Below, piece after piece: positions 35,501 to 46,389 of a stretch of 64,000 nucleotides of DNA. Source of the DNA: Nelumbo lutea (Eukaryota > Streptophyta > Magnoliopsida > Proteales > Nelumbonaceae); assembly GCA_022828595.1 (NCBI GenBank), contig JAKGHH010000005.1, positions 59,391,655 to 59,455,654 of the forward strand. The letters are read 5' to 3'. The notes under the pieces are model-generated. The model searched no databases. It saw nothing but the letters and a program-made list of their open reading frames with translations, and had not been told where the DNA came from. Position numbers and translations under genes: made by a program. Within the stretch, counting starts at the first letter, position 1; each line of letters starts with the position of its first letter.

Positions 35501-36830
35501 GCCAGCACAAGTCACAACAACATGAGAATCGTGTACATAGAGGATTTACCTCGGCCTAGTATTCTCGGGGGGGCAGAGGAGGCCGCTCCAGTCCTCGAAG
35601 CAGAGTCGAGCTAGATCGACCCACTCGCGAGCTTCTTGATAGACGGAACCCTCCCTGCAGAATGCAATGCGGCCAAGAGGGTGCAGCGCCAGGCTGCCAA
35701 ATACGTCATAATAGACGAACGGTTATACCGATGGTCCTACACGCTCCCCTACTTGCGTTGCCTGCGACCTGCCGGAGCCGAGTTCATACTCCGCGACACT
35801 CATGAAGGCATGTGCGGCGGACACTTGGGGAGCAGAGCACTCGCCCAAAAAGCACTTCGACAAGGATACTACTGGCCAATGATGAAGGTAGAAGCTGTCG
35901 AGCTCGTCAGAAAATGCGACAACTGTTAGAAACACGCCAATATCCACCATCAACCTGCTTCTGACCTCAAATACCTCGCCAGCCCGTGGCCCTTTGCACA
36001 ATGGGGCATCGACCTCCTAGGGCCATTCCCGCCAGCAACAGGTGGAAGAAAATTTCTAGTTGTTGCAGTAGATTACTTCACGAAGTGGATAGAAGCCGAA
36101 CCTCTAGCAACTATTACGGCCCGAAACATACAGAACTTCTTTTAGAAGAACATAATATGTCGTTTCGGGTTACCTCAAATACTAATTTCCGACAACGGCA
36201 AGCAGTTCGAGGATATCAAGTTCCAAGAGTGGTGCCAGAACATGGGGATTCGGCAAACTTCACATCAGTCACACACCCGCAAGCAAATGGTCAGACGGAA
36301 GTAATGAACAGAGCCATCCTGCGTGGACTGAAAGCACTTCTAGATCATACTAAGGGACTGTGAGCTGAAGAGCTACCAAGTGTCTTGTGGGCTCACCGAA
36401 CTATAAAAAAACCCACCATGGGAGAAACCCCCTTCAACCTCACCTACGACACTGAAGCAATTATCCCGGCAGAAATCGAAGTACCAACATTGCGACTAGA
36501 AACATACGGCGATCAGACAAACGGAGATGAGTTATGACCAACCTTGACCTATTGGACGAGGTAAGGGACCTCGCGCACATCTGGACAGCGGCCTACCAAC
36601 AGCAGGTAGCTCGCTATTACAATGCCAGAGTAAAGCGATGAAGCTTCCGAGTCGGCGACCTGGTCCTTCGTAAGATTATGGTGCCTGAACCTAGCGTGGG
36701 CAAACTTGGACCAAACTGGGAAGGGCCCTATAAAGTAAAGAGAGCGCTCGGGGGGGCATACAAGCTCGAAACCTTGGAAGGCAAGCTAGTACCTCGAGCG
36801 TGGAACATCGTGAACTTAAGGCGATACTAA
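32520..36830 (+). pseudogene. Tat pol pseudogene (protease, RT, two RNase H, integrase)
   Basis: A gag zinc-knuckle-like CSFDKDHSHSTEQC at about 32630 leads into the protease (VLVDSGSLADIL near 33075). Then comes RT with WRMCVDYTDLN at about 33880, VMPFGLKNAGA near 34100 and YVDD near 34190. The first RNase H is at about 34500-34960. The second is at about 35130-35530, with HVDGSS, NNEVEYEAL, CSDSLLVVNQV and ENTEAD, so its four acidic residues are kept. Integrase starts with the HHCC-type zinc region (about 35800-35930), followed by the DDE core (GIDLLGPF, SDNGKQF, HPQANGQTE). A frameshift lies near 33940, a second near 36255, and a frame change before the C-terminal part ending at 36830. Stops such as 33207, 34721, 34889, 34919, 35926 and 36143 are TAG. 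Confidence 0.92.
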
Positions 36831-37152
36831 CTATAAGCCGCCAAGCTAAGTGGACGAAATCGTTATAAGGTCCTATGGGCCACGATGCGGAGCCAAGAGA
36901 AACCTCGGCGTAAACAAGCAAAGAAAAATCGGGCATATTATCAGCTCAGCAAAAAATCAGTTCGCTGCAAAAGCCTTCGCAGCAAAACAGGTCACGGAAG
37001 TACAATAACCCAGACAAGTGGCATATTATCAGTTTGACAAAGAATCAGTTCGGGAAAAAGGAACATGGGCAAAAAGATTTAACTATTCCATTGCAAGAAA
37101 CATGAGTACATTGGTCATCAGAAGGCACTTCAAAAAAAAAAAAAGATTATCT
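36831..37152. other. Gap between pol and the antisense gene
   Basis: No coding signal in either strand. A run of 13 A lies at 37131-37143, near the end of the antisense gene, and the plus strand repeats CATATTATCAG twice. Confidence 0.5.
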
Positions 37153-39106
37153 TTACATGCCCAGAGCTACTTCTTCGCCATCAGAAGGCACTTCAACAAC
37201 ACCTGAAGGCCTTGCCTCTCCTTCAGAGTCCGGCTCGCCATCGGCAGCATTGGCCATCTCCTGAGTTATACGCGAAGTGGATATGGCACTAACATCAAGG
37301 TCGGGGTACGTGTTCCGAATCATCCACCGACTCAACTTGAACCCCCTTCTGTAAGAATCCACCATCAGATCATCAAAACACGGAGAGGCAATATAGTCTT
37401 CAACAACCTTCTTCTTAGCGTCTTCAATACCTTGGGAAAAAATCTGTGTCTTCTCCCTGATGTCCTGAAGATATTCGACTTGATGCTATAAGTCCAACTT
37501 CAAATCTGCCATGTATTTGACGACTACCCGCATGGCCTCGGCATCACGCTGAGACATCGCCTGCCTGGCCATGGCAACGCGAGCAGCTTCTTTGGCAGCA
37601 TAAGCGGCCGCCTCAGCGACTTGGGTATTCGCTTCGGCAGTAGGGAAAGCCTCTTCAGCAGCTCGCGTCTGTCGCGAGCTCCTCTCCACTTGGGCCGCTA
37701 AGGCGTGAATTGAAGAATTCACCTACCAAAAGAAACAAGTGAGCAACAGCAGCAAAAGAGATAGAAAGTGAAGGCAGACGAAATCTGACTTACCACCATA
37801 GCGTGTGTTACAGCGTGGCAGGTGACCTGATTCAAAGGAAGATCGGTCCACGCTGCGATCTCCTCGGGGAAAGTAGCCTCCCTACTCTTCTGAAGAGCAT
37901 AGTTCGGCGTCAACACACTCCTGAACTCCCCTTGAGCTCCCGAGCCCGAGGGCCCAGCTCGCGTATGAGCGGATCCAGAGTGAGCAGGAGCATTGGAGTA
38001 TGCAGGAGCACCCGTATGAGTAGTCTCAGTGTAAGGTGCCCTGCTAGTTTCATACATCGGCGGAGTCACCTTGGGCTCCCTCGGCAGATCCTCTGGCGTG
38101 TGGCCTGGAACTTGAGGCTCCTCATCTGGGGGCAGCTCGGTACGAGTTTTCTTGGCGACCCGCTTCCTCCTGTTCATGCCCTGGAACAGGCGCCCCCCAC
38201 GAGTTCTCTCCGCATCCATCACAACTGTAGAAATGAGTTCGACATCAGAAAAAATGAAAGAAAAAAACAAGCAAGAAATCGTAGAACTAGAAACCTACCC
38301 GAACTCAGGCCAGCCGCAATAAGCTTGGCCTCCGTCAAGTACTCATGACACTTTAAACCTTGCCGTGCCCATTGTCGGAGGCCCTTCACTGTCTCTTTGT
38401 CGAGAGTGACACCAGAATCAGGAGCGGCTTTACCCCACCCGGTCTAAAAGGGCCATCCTTGCGCACTTCGCACGCCGAAGTAGTTACACTTCCATGCCGG
38501 GACCTTATTAAGAAGATCGTGCAAAAGCTTAAAGCCCGGGCGAGGAGAATGGTAATACGCCAGTCTTCCCCCAGGAAGAGAACCCGCTTGTCTCTTAAGC
38601 ATCAAGATGGAGGAGAATATCTCCAAGTCTAAAGGGAAATTCTACTCGCAGAAAAGGGAGATTGTCCCCACTAGGTTCCGAATAGAGTTCGGGTGAAGTT
38701 GGCCAATGGTAACGCCAAAGTGGTTTATGACTTCGACTAAAAGGGGGTGGAAAGGCAGTCGCAGCCCCGCGGTGAGCTGCTCTCGAAAAATCACGATCTC
38801 GTCAGGACCGTGTTCCCAAGGAAAACTACCTGAAGGAATGAAATATGTATACCCCCTAGGCAGATTGTAAGACATGGGTATAGATTGGAGCCCCTCGGGC
38901 GTCATGGTTGAGGGACCAAACCTATCTAGCATCCGACCTCGGCGAGAGGTAGACGCCAAACTGCTCGAAGCGGCTCGGCCTATGGGTTCATAGTCATCCT
39001 CAAGTTCCACCTCGGGATCACTAAGGCAGTCGGGGGATACAGCTCGGTTTGTAGAACCTACACCAGTCCTACTTGAAGAGTCGTCTGAGCTATCAAAGCT
39101 AGACAT
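37153..39106 (-). pseudogene. Antisense gene of the Tat element (Transposase_28-like protein), three exons
   Basis: Reading the minus strand, exon 1 is 39106-38299, exon 2 is 38224-37794 and exon 3 is 37722-37153. The two introns (74 and 71 bp) have good sites (G|GTAGGT to CTACAG; GTG|GTAAGT to GGTAG) and keep one frame. Exon 1 contains LRLPFHPLLVEVINHF and GQLHPNSIRNL, which match the plant-specific 'putative gypsy type transposon' family (Pfam PF04195, recalled from memory). Exon 2 is Pro/Thr-rich. Exon 3 is Ala-rich and likely coiled-coil, ending in an acidic tail. Three in-frame TAG stops (38642, 38444, 37486) disable this copy. The function of the family is not known. It has no evident link to gag-pol and runs against it. 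Confidence 0.8.
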
Positions 39107-39207
39107 CGAGGAAAATAGGTGGATTCAGGAAGGTACACACCGGAAGAAAGTTTTGAAGGCTTCGGAGACGGGAACAAGCCAAAAAACCTTGGAGGCTAAG
39201 TAACCAG

Positions 39208-39290
39208 CCTAGACGCGAGCTGAAAAAAACTTGGACGTAAGCTGAAAAACTTGGACGCGAGCTGAAAAGTTGGACGCGAGCTCAATAGGC
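39208..39290 (-). repeat. About 20-bp tandem repeats in the antisense gene leader
   Basis: GACGCGAGCTGAAAAA...CTTG is repeated about four times. On the minus strand it lies between the antisense TATA box and the ATG at 39106, so it would be in the 5' leader. Confidence 0.75.
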
Positions 39291-39327
39291 AAACCGCAGA
39301 AGTGACAAATTGACAGGGGTCCCCCAC

Positions 39328-39335
39328 TATTTATA
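39328..39335 (-). promoter_or_regulatory. TATA box for the antisense gene
   Basis: On the minus strand the context is GCTATAAATAGTGGGGG, a strong plant TATA consensus, 222 bp upstream of the antisense ATG. It suggests transcription independent of the LTR promoter. Confidence 0.6.
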
Positions 39336-39814
39336 GCTATAGTAACCAAGAACCGACCGTGCAGATCAAAGACGATCCGGCTGCCCACATTCGCACTGAC
39401 AGCACGTCCCCTGAGGTCGAGACGTGATTGGCGCACGTCTTTCTGAAAAGAGCGAAACGTCAGCGCAGTCTTTTGAAACCGACGTCACGCCAGCGCACGC
39501 CTTTCTGAAACTGACCGCGCCGCACGTCCCCCTGCAACTGACAAAAACCGCCAGTGCACGTCCCTTCAGAACGACAGAGGCACGCTTTCTTCAAATTTTA
39601 ATGACCCACTGTCACGTCCTAGCGGCATGAATTTTTGAAATTTAAAACGCGCACTGTCACGACCATCAACATTTATGAGCAGTAGGCACGTTTCCTGCCT
39701 TCTCGGAATCGAAGAACCCTGGAAAATGCAACTCGCGCAGTCAAGATTCGAAGGACGGGACAAATCCACTTACCACCTTGCAAAACTCCCCGTACCAGGG
39801 CAAGACCCTTGGCG

Positions 39815-39832
39815 CGAGGAGTCGGGGGCAAT
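39815..39832 (+). other. Polypurine tract
   Basis: CGAGGAGTCGGGGGCAAT directly before the right LTR. The G5 run fits the primer for plus-strand synthesis. Confidence 0.75.
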
Positions 39833-40709
39833 TGATGAAGGATGATTTGGCCCGACCTCACAGTTATGCGACACGTGGCAAAAGCAACAGCTCGGCACAA
39901 AAGCAAGCCTAAGGCGTTTTCACCAAGGGGAGAAACCAGCGGACCGAACTCCCTACTAGGGGCCCGAACTCACCCTTGGCCCCAAACCGGAAAGTAATCC
40001 ACTGGCCTGCCTTGCAACAGTTCGGGACATACCTCGCCGAACTGACCTGCCTTGCAACAGTTCGGGACATACCTCGCCGAACTGACTTACCTGGTAATAG
40101 CTCGGGATACACCTCGCCGAATTGGCCTACCTTGTAACAGCCTGGGATACCCCTCGCCGAACTGACCCACCCTATACATACCTCTGAACTCAAGACTTCG
40201 CCTCGCTCACCACTCCACACCTTCAGGGCACCAAAACCAAACAAACCGTACTATGCCTGACATTGAGGAAGTCCGTTCCCAAGGGAGCCGCATCTGACTG
40301 ACTTGGGATCTGACGCTTGATGGCCACACTCTAAACGGCCACCTGCCACCGTCACCTGACACCACCATCTCCAGTTAGAGAGATGGTTAGGCAGTGACGG
40401 TTCTGTCCCAGCAGAAAGGACGATGGCTGAATTGACAGACGTAAGGGTAATCATACCCGACCTGACAAGGGCCTCGGAGCGAGTGCGCGAAGTGATTATA
40501 AGAGCCCCCTGCCCCCAACGAACAAGGTATGTGAACTTTGCGCCATCCGGTCTACACTTTGCCTTTGAGAGATTATTGACTTGAGCTTCGGAGTTATCAC
40601 ACCGGGTTCCCCCCGGAGTTCTCTCATTTTTCCCGTTTCAGGCTCCCCGATGCTCCAGCTCAAAGGCGAGTTCGTTGACAGCTAAAACCGACCGGATTGC
40701 GCTCCATCA
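39833..40709 (+). repeat. Right Tat LTR
   Basis: 877 bp, TGATGAAGG to CTCCATCA, with the 40-bp array at 40006-40165 and TATA at 40497. Where it differs from the left LTR, the right copy more often keeps C or G in the first 300 bp. Confidence 0.95.
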
Positions 40710-40714
40710 ATACC
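40710..40714. repeat. Target-site duplication ATACC (right)
   Basis: Identical to 30105-30109, directly after the CA terminus of the right LTR. Confidence 0.93.
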
Positions 40715-42677
40715 AGTTGATTGGTTTCATTTTTTTTTATATTATAGTTAAACCTTCAATATATAGCCCTGAAGCTTCAGAATAAATGGTAAAAAATTGG
40801 GGTTGGGCCTTAGCAAGAGGTTAGGAGGATAGCAAGAGGCCTTAGCCAACAACATCTCCTATGTTTTGGCATATTCTGATAATGAATTCTTAGTAAATTT
40901 GGCAAATACTGGCATAACTGCTCAAGGATCGATCAGTTGCACAAGAATCATCTCAAAAGACTAATATAATCAAATGGCCCTTATTTTTGCTTCTATATCA
41001 TGTAAGGGCCAATTTAAGTTACACTACAACTCACTGCTTTACACTACAACTCACTGCTGTCACCTCGTGTAACTTTCTGCTTATAAATATATAGTTTCCT
41101 TTTTTGAAAAAAAAAATCAGCAAATTTGTATTTGATTTTTGGGAGAATGACAGTTCAGCCCAGGGTCAAAATTTGTAGACTCAAAGTACTGTTGGGCAGG
41201 TGCCAAGCTCGGAATTGACGCCAATTCACAGGTGGGCATTGGTGCATAAAGTGTGAGTATTTGATATTTTGAATGTTTATAGATCTGCACTGAAATTCAG
41301 AAATCTGTTAATGTGGTAATTTCTTTTGCTTTTAAAAACAAAACCAATCATATCATCCAACACCCCCTAAGTGGTAACAAAGGCACTGGAAATCAGGGTA
41401 TTACTGAATTGGTGACGTCTTATGACTTACAGGTTGGTCAATATGAAGTAATCTGGAGTCGGGGTTGACCTAAAGATGCAACGCTTAGCTGTTGGGCCTA
41501 AATTAAGACTGAGATGCATGCTAGGCCCAATAGACCTTTATTTGAATCAATTTTAATAAGATTGTAATTAAAATTTTTTAAATAAAATAAAAAATACAAA
41601 TAAAATATTTGACATTATAAAAAATTATGGGGAATGGGAATCCCCATGGAGACGGGGATGGGATAGAGATGGGAAGTGGAAGTGGCTCCGCATCCCCGCC
41701 CCACCCCGTTGCCATTCCTACATTTCAGTGAATAACATCAATAATCAGAACTAACCAATCTTTGAACTTAAATTAAACTCATAAATTGAAAGGATGTTAC
41801 AGGATTAGAATGAGTGGTGCACCCCACATGGAGATGTTCCAAATATATGGTTGAGATGTGTTGTGGGCACTGATGTCAGCACATTTTACGGGACAGGTAT
41901 CAAAAAAACTTCCAAGGATTTAGTCGGCGTGTTCATAGTATGTGCCTATCTGATCCGGATTGTTAACTTACATGAACATATTCCATTTGTTTCCGTCGGA
42001 ATGGGAATTAAAATTCATTGAAATTTGAATTAAAATTGGTCTATTCTACCTTTTTGGTTCAGTTGGAATGACCATTCCCTCAAATAAAAAAATGCTATTC
42101 CACCAAAAATAGAAATGAGAGTTCAATTCTATCCAATGAAACAGTGACAATCAGAATGGTCCCAATTCCGAACCCTTATTCTCACAAATGAAACGGACCC
42201 TTGTCTCTTTTCAACAGAAACAGAATATGGCCCATAGTCCACAAGAACAAATGGAAAAGGCTTGACATTTGATTCATTATGGACGTAGATCATAATTAAA
42301 TTACCCAAAACGTTGAGGAACAACAAGGGAAAAGCTTGGAATTTGGCTTTTGACCTAATATATATATATATATATATATATATAATCTCGTGTTAGACAA
42401 ATGCTTGAACACATTATTGCCAAACTTTGCCAGGCCTGATTATTTTGGCTAACTAATTGTGCCTGACATTAAAAGACCAAACGGAGCCCATTTTTTAAGT
42501 TGGCTCATAATTATTTTCAAACTTGATGGGCCTACATTTACATCTCAAGAATCAAGTTATGGCTTAAAGCAATCTTCTGTCGTAGCCTTTTTGTAAAGGG
42601 ACTAAAAGCCAGAAAATGATTAACAGGGTGCTATGGCCTATGGATGGTTCATGCGTTCTACCATTAATTATTTACAT
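40715..42677. other. Intergenic DNA with a truncated hAT-like end and (TA)n
   Basis: 41620-41720 ends CCCCGTTGCCATTCCTA and has GGGGATGGGAT runs, matching the right part of the 14934-15346 element. A 20-bp unit (TTACACTACAACTCACTGCT) occurs twice at about 41020-41060. A (TA)n microsatellite lies at about 42358-42383. No gene. Confidence 0.55.
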
Positions 42678-43052
42678 GGTGTTTGGAAGTGTGGATATTT
42701 TTTGAAATCGATTTTTAAGAAAAAATGTTCATACTTTCAAGACCTGTTTTTCACAAAAAAATGTTTTTGTTATGTAGGCAGTGAATAATATTATATTGTT
42801 TGATAAGGTGATTTTTATCACCGTTTTTAATGTATGTACTGACAGATAAGCATCACATAGAATACACATCAGTCAACCATTGGGGGAAACGAAGACATTT
42901 CATGCATTGGTGGGGTTCTGATTTTCAAGGCATACCTGATTTTTTAATAATGGGCTAACCAAACATTGAAATACATGGACATTTATTGAAATGCCTATAT
43001 AGATCCGACGTAGCACCATTTTTTTAAAAAACGACCACGATTCCAAACATCC
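42678..43052. mobile_element. Nonautonomous element, 375-bp family, copy 1
   Basis: The ends GGTGTTTGGAAGTGTGG and, inverted, GGATGTTTGGAATCGTGG are terminal inverted repeats. The whole length aligns with 48497-48874 at roughly 75-80%. There is no open frame of interest. Confidence 0.75.
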
Positions 43053-43426
43053 CTTTAATGTTATTATTAACTTCCACAATCGCTGGAAATGCCCGTTTGG
43101 TCTGCTCGATGACTTGGGAATTGGGATACCATACCTGGCCTCTTCCATGTTGCATAAGGGCAATAACACGCACTCCCTTACACCGACACCCACGTACTGA
43201 GTCATTATCCCTTCTTGTGTGTGCATATATAGCTTTTGCCACTCGCTACTGATGGTCCAAACTGGTCCCATATAAAATTTGTTTGAGACTTGTGTGCTTT
43301 CGTTTTGTGGCACCCATACATTTAACTTTGAAGTTCCATTCATACCAACCTGAACCTCCCTTGAATCACTGACTTATTAATTTGAATCTTTTCATCGTCA
43401 TTGAATTCATGTGAACTCAATGGTGA

Positions 43427-43908
43427 TAGGAATACGAACGGATCAGATCGGATTTGAATCAGCGTAATTTAAATCCGATCCAATACTATTCATTTCGGAT
43501 CTGATCGAATTTGATAGGACTTGATCTGAATTCAAATCTTATTGGATCTGATTTGTTTTCTTTAAAAAATAATAAATTATTTAAAAAATAAAATATACTA
43601 ATTTAAATAAAGAAAAAATAAAAAACATAAGTAGATCTGATTTGTTTCCTTTAAAAATTAGTATATTATTTAAAGAAAAAATACTAATTTAAATAAAGAA
43701 AAAATAAAAAATATAAGTATTTTTTTAATTATTTTCATCATATATATACACATTTTATATAAAAATAAATAATATAATAAATTTATAAATAAATAATATA
43801 TATATATTATATTTATATGTATAAAGTATAACATATCATATCAGATAAGAGGGCAATTCAAATCCGATCCAAATAGGATCGGAACGCTTCGATCCATTTG
43901 CACCCCTA
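43427..43908. mobile_element. hAT-like nonautonomous element, GGATCGGAT-rich, 482 bp
   Basis: It starts TAGGAATACGAACGGATC and ends GATCCATTTGCACCCCTA, matching TAGGGGTGCAAATGGATC inverted. Flanking octamers AATGGTGA and ACCGGTGA agree at six of eight. The centre is AT-rich. Confidence 0.75.
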
Positions 43909-44983
43909 ACCGGTGAGTTTCAACTTTCAAACTTGATTGACTGTAAAGAGAAAATGTCACCACCTTGCGTCGTCCCCTTTGATGTGCTTTACACCTTCAA
44001 CATGTTAACTACATGAACTGCGCTCAGCGTTATTAGTAAATACTAAATATTCTACATGGAATCATTCAAACTAAAATAGTTGAAGATTCCTCCTCGTTGC
44101 ATGTTCACATGGAATAGTGCAAGTTGTAGTAAATTCCTCTCAACATACACCAATAACTGATGCCCATGTTCATCTTACACTTTCACCGTTTCTCGTGGGT
44201 GGTCCGAACATAAATTTCACTAAGGAAAAAGCAGAGAACCTTCCTTTCTTTCCCTATCTTTTCCTTCAAACCAAATATAACCTAAGGTTAAGGGAATAGA
44301 AAACATAATCCCAAGTAAGTCTAGGTCGGTGCGGCCTGCTGGCTGCTGTTATTCTGATTTCTAAGAAATAGATTAATCGTGTACTCTTTTCCGTTTCCAG
44401 GTTCTCCGCTTGTATGTATTCTTTTGATGGGTATGCCACTCAGGTATGTTGAATTGCTGATTAGTGATGAGCATGAAATCGGATTTAGTCAGTGCAAAGT
44501 GCGGTCAAATAACTATCTCAGTCTTGTATCGGGAATATTTTCTTACGAAATAAAGTATACAAGTAGAAATGTTCCTGATACAAGGCTGTAAAAGTTATTT
44601 GAACAATGTTGGAATGGGCCTTACACTGACTGAAGCCGATCTCGATCAGCATACATTGCTCACCACACTCACCCAAAACATCGGTTGTGTTGTGGTCGTA
44701 GTCATCAATATTCTTAATGTATGGCGGGATGAACATGGCCAGCAATATATTTCTGAGTAAAAGTAGGGTCTGAGACTTATGTTTGCGTGTACCTGATACA
44801 CTTGGAGCCGAAATGGCCCATCCATTTCGGGTTATGTGCATTTTTTGGGAGATAGTGGAAGGCCCATCCATTAGTCCGAAATGGCCGTGAGTCGTTAGTT
44901 CAGTTGATCACTTGTCATCCTTCATTTCAAACATGTGGAAGTGCAGGCTTTCTATTATATAATGAATGCTGATGGATTTGTAC
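43909..44983. other. Intergenic DNA with a half MITE
   Basis: 44221-44287 (CTTTCCCTATCTTTTCCTTC...AACCTAAGG) is one arm of the GAAGGAAAA MITE family. No gene signal elsewhere. Confidence 0.45.
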
Positions 44984-45300
44984 CAGGGTTTTTAAAACTA
45001 GATCGGACAAGTTCTCGGGTTGAACTTTCTGATCATTCAGTTTGAACAGGCCGTTCATTATAATAATAATAATAATGATAATTATTATTATTATAAAAAA
45101 TAAAAATAAATAAAAATAAAAATGGCAAAAAATTATTGTTCGAATCAATGGTTCAATCATTCAGGTCAATGGTTTGCTGACTAAATCAACAGTTTCTGAT
45201 AAAAAAAATGGTTTTAAGGTGAAATGGAATTGGTTATATGACTAATTCCCAGTTTTTCCAATCAGATCATCTAGTCCTGGTCCCGTTTTGAAAACACTAG
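44984..45300. mobile_element. Mutator-like nonautonomous element, 317 bp
   Basis: The ends CAGGGTTTTTAAAAC and, inverted, CTAGTGTTTTCAAAAC pair. TTTGTAC occurs directly on both sides (44977-44983 and 45301-45307). It contains an (AAT)n-rich middle and the family motif TCAATGGTTTGCTGAC. It is related to 17023-17799. Confidence 0.75.
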
Positions 45301-46389
45301 TTTGTACTTGTACATATATCTTGCCACCAATAACCCACCCACTAAAAAATTGCAAAAGTGGTTTTTCTATTTATGGTTCACTTATGAACCATGACATATA
45401 AGCATTGAATGTTTGATTCTTTAAAGGATTCCACTATGATAATAGAAAGGCATGATACCAGAAAACTTACATCTAACCAAATCATAAAAAAGATGACCAA
45501 TCACGTGATATCCATCACAATTCATTGTGGTACTTTGATTGGTCAAAGCTCTTTGGTTATCATGTCTTTTCTACATCATAGATTTTCCTTTCATGTGTAC
45601 ATTTATTTTGACTATTTACTTTTGATCCGATAGAAATATTATGACTAGAGCCATGTTGGTGTGTGACAGATACACACATATATAACTGCCATATCATGCT
45701 TACATCAACAAACCATATGTAATATAATATGTATCTATTATATACAATTATATAAAATTTATAATATAAATTTAATATTTTATATTTATGTAATAATATA
45801 CATGTATTATATGTGTACAAATTAAAAGTAATTACACTTTTTAAATTTCTCTATTTTTTTTATCATTTTAAACACAATAACTCAATAAGAAGATTGCAAA
45901 TTAAACCCGACTTTGATTTTTTTTTTTTTTTTTGGCTTAATGGGTTTATACAACGAGGTATAGTATAGCACATCCTCATAACCCCCAGCATTAGTCGCAA
46001 GTTACAATGGGATTTGATCGTCTTCACTACAGTCAGAAAAAAAAAAAAGAAAAAAAAAGAAAAAAACTTCAACCATCAACCATGCCACCATCAAATTTTC
46101 AGCAGGTTTATTATAACTGGATTCATTAGGTCAAACACGACTGTTCCAAGAATCGATCAATTTAGTTCTGGGTCTAAAATTACTGGCCCTATAAGGTTTG
46201 TTTAATTCTGGATGTTTGATATTTCTTGTTAGGTGTTCTGATTCTATCCAAACCTTACCCATTGACAGCCTTACATTTGCCAAATTATTGTAGTTTAAAT
46301 TCTAAATTACGAACTTTTAACACTTTTTTCTGTGTTTAATTTGAATGAAAAAGTAGAAAAAGGAAAATAAAGATAGGACAATCTTTACA
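45301..46389. other. AT-rich intergenic DNA with a half MITE
   Basis: 46331-46396 resembles one arm of the GAAGGAAAA MITE. T-rich and A-rich runs occur at 45918 and 46038. Nothing else is recognised. Confidence 0.45.

Larger units (their letters stand above)
30110..40709 (+). mobile_element. Complete Ty3/gypsy retrotransposon, Tat type, 10.6 kb
   Basis: It has two LTRs (876 and 877 bp) with TG...CA ends, a perfect 5-bp target duplication, a primer-binding site, a polypurine tract, and the order gag, protease, RT, RNase H, second RNase H, integrase. The second (cellular-type) RNase H and a long 3' region with an antisense gene are marks of the Tat lineage of plant gypsy elements. The coding parts carry many stops and at least two frameshifts, so this copy is non-autonomous. 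My hand alignment of the LTRs gives about 59 substitutions and one indel, about 93% identity. Confidence 0.96.

Noticed and set aside
37803..38348. Long plus-strand open frame of about 180 codons
   Set aside because: It lies opposite exons 1 and 2 of the antisense gene and has no domain; its length follows from the GC-rich antisense coding sequence.
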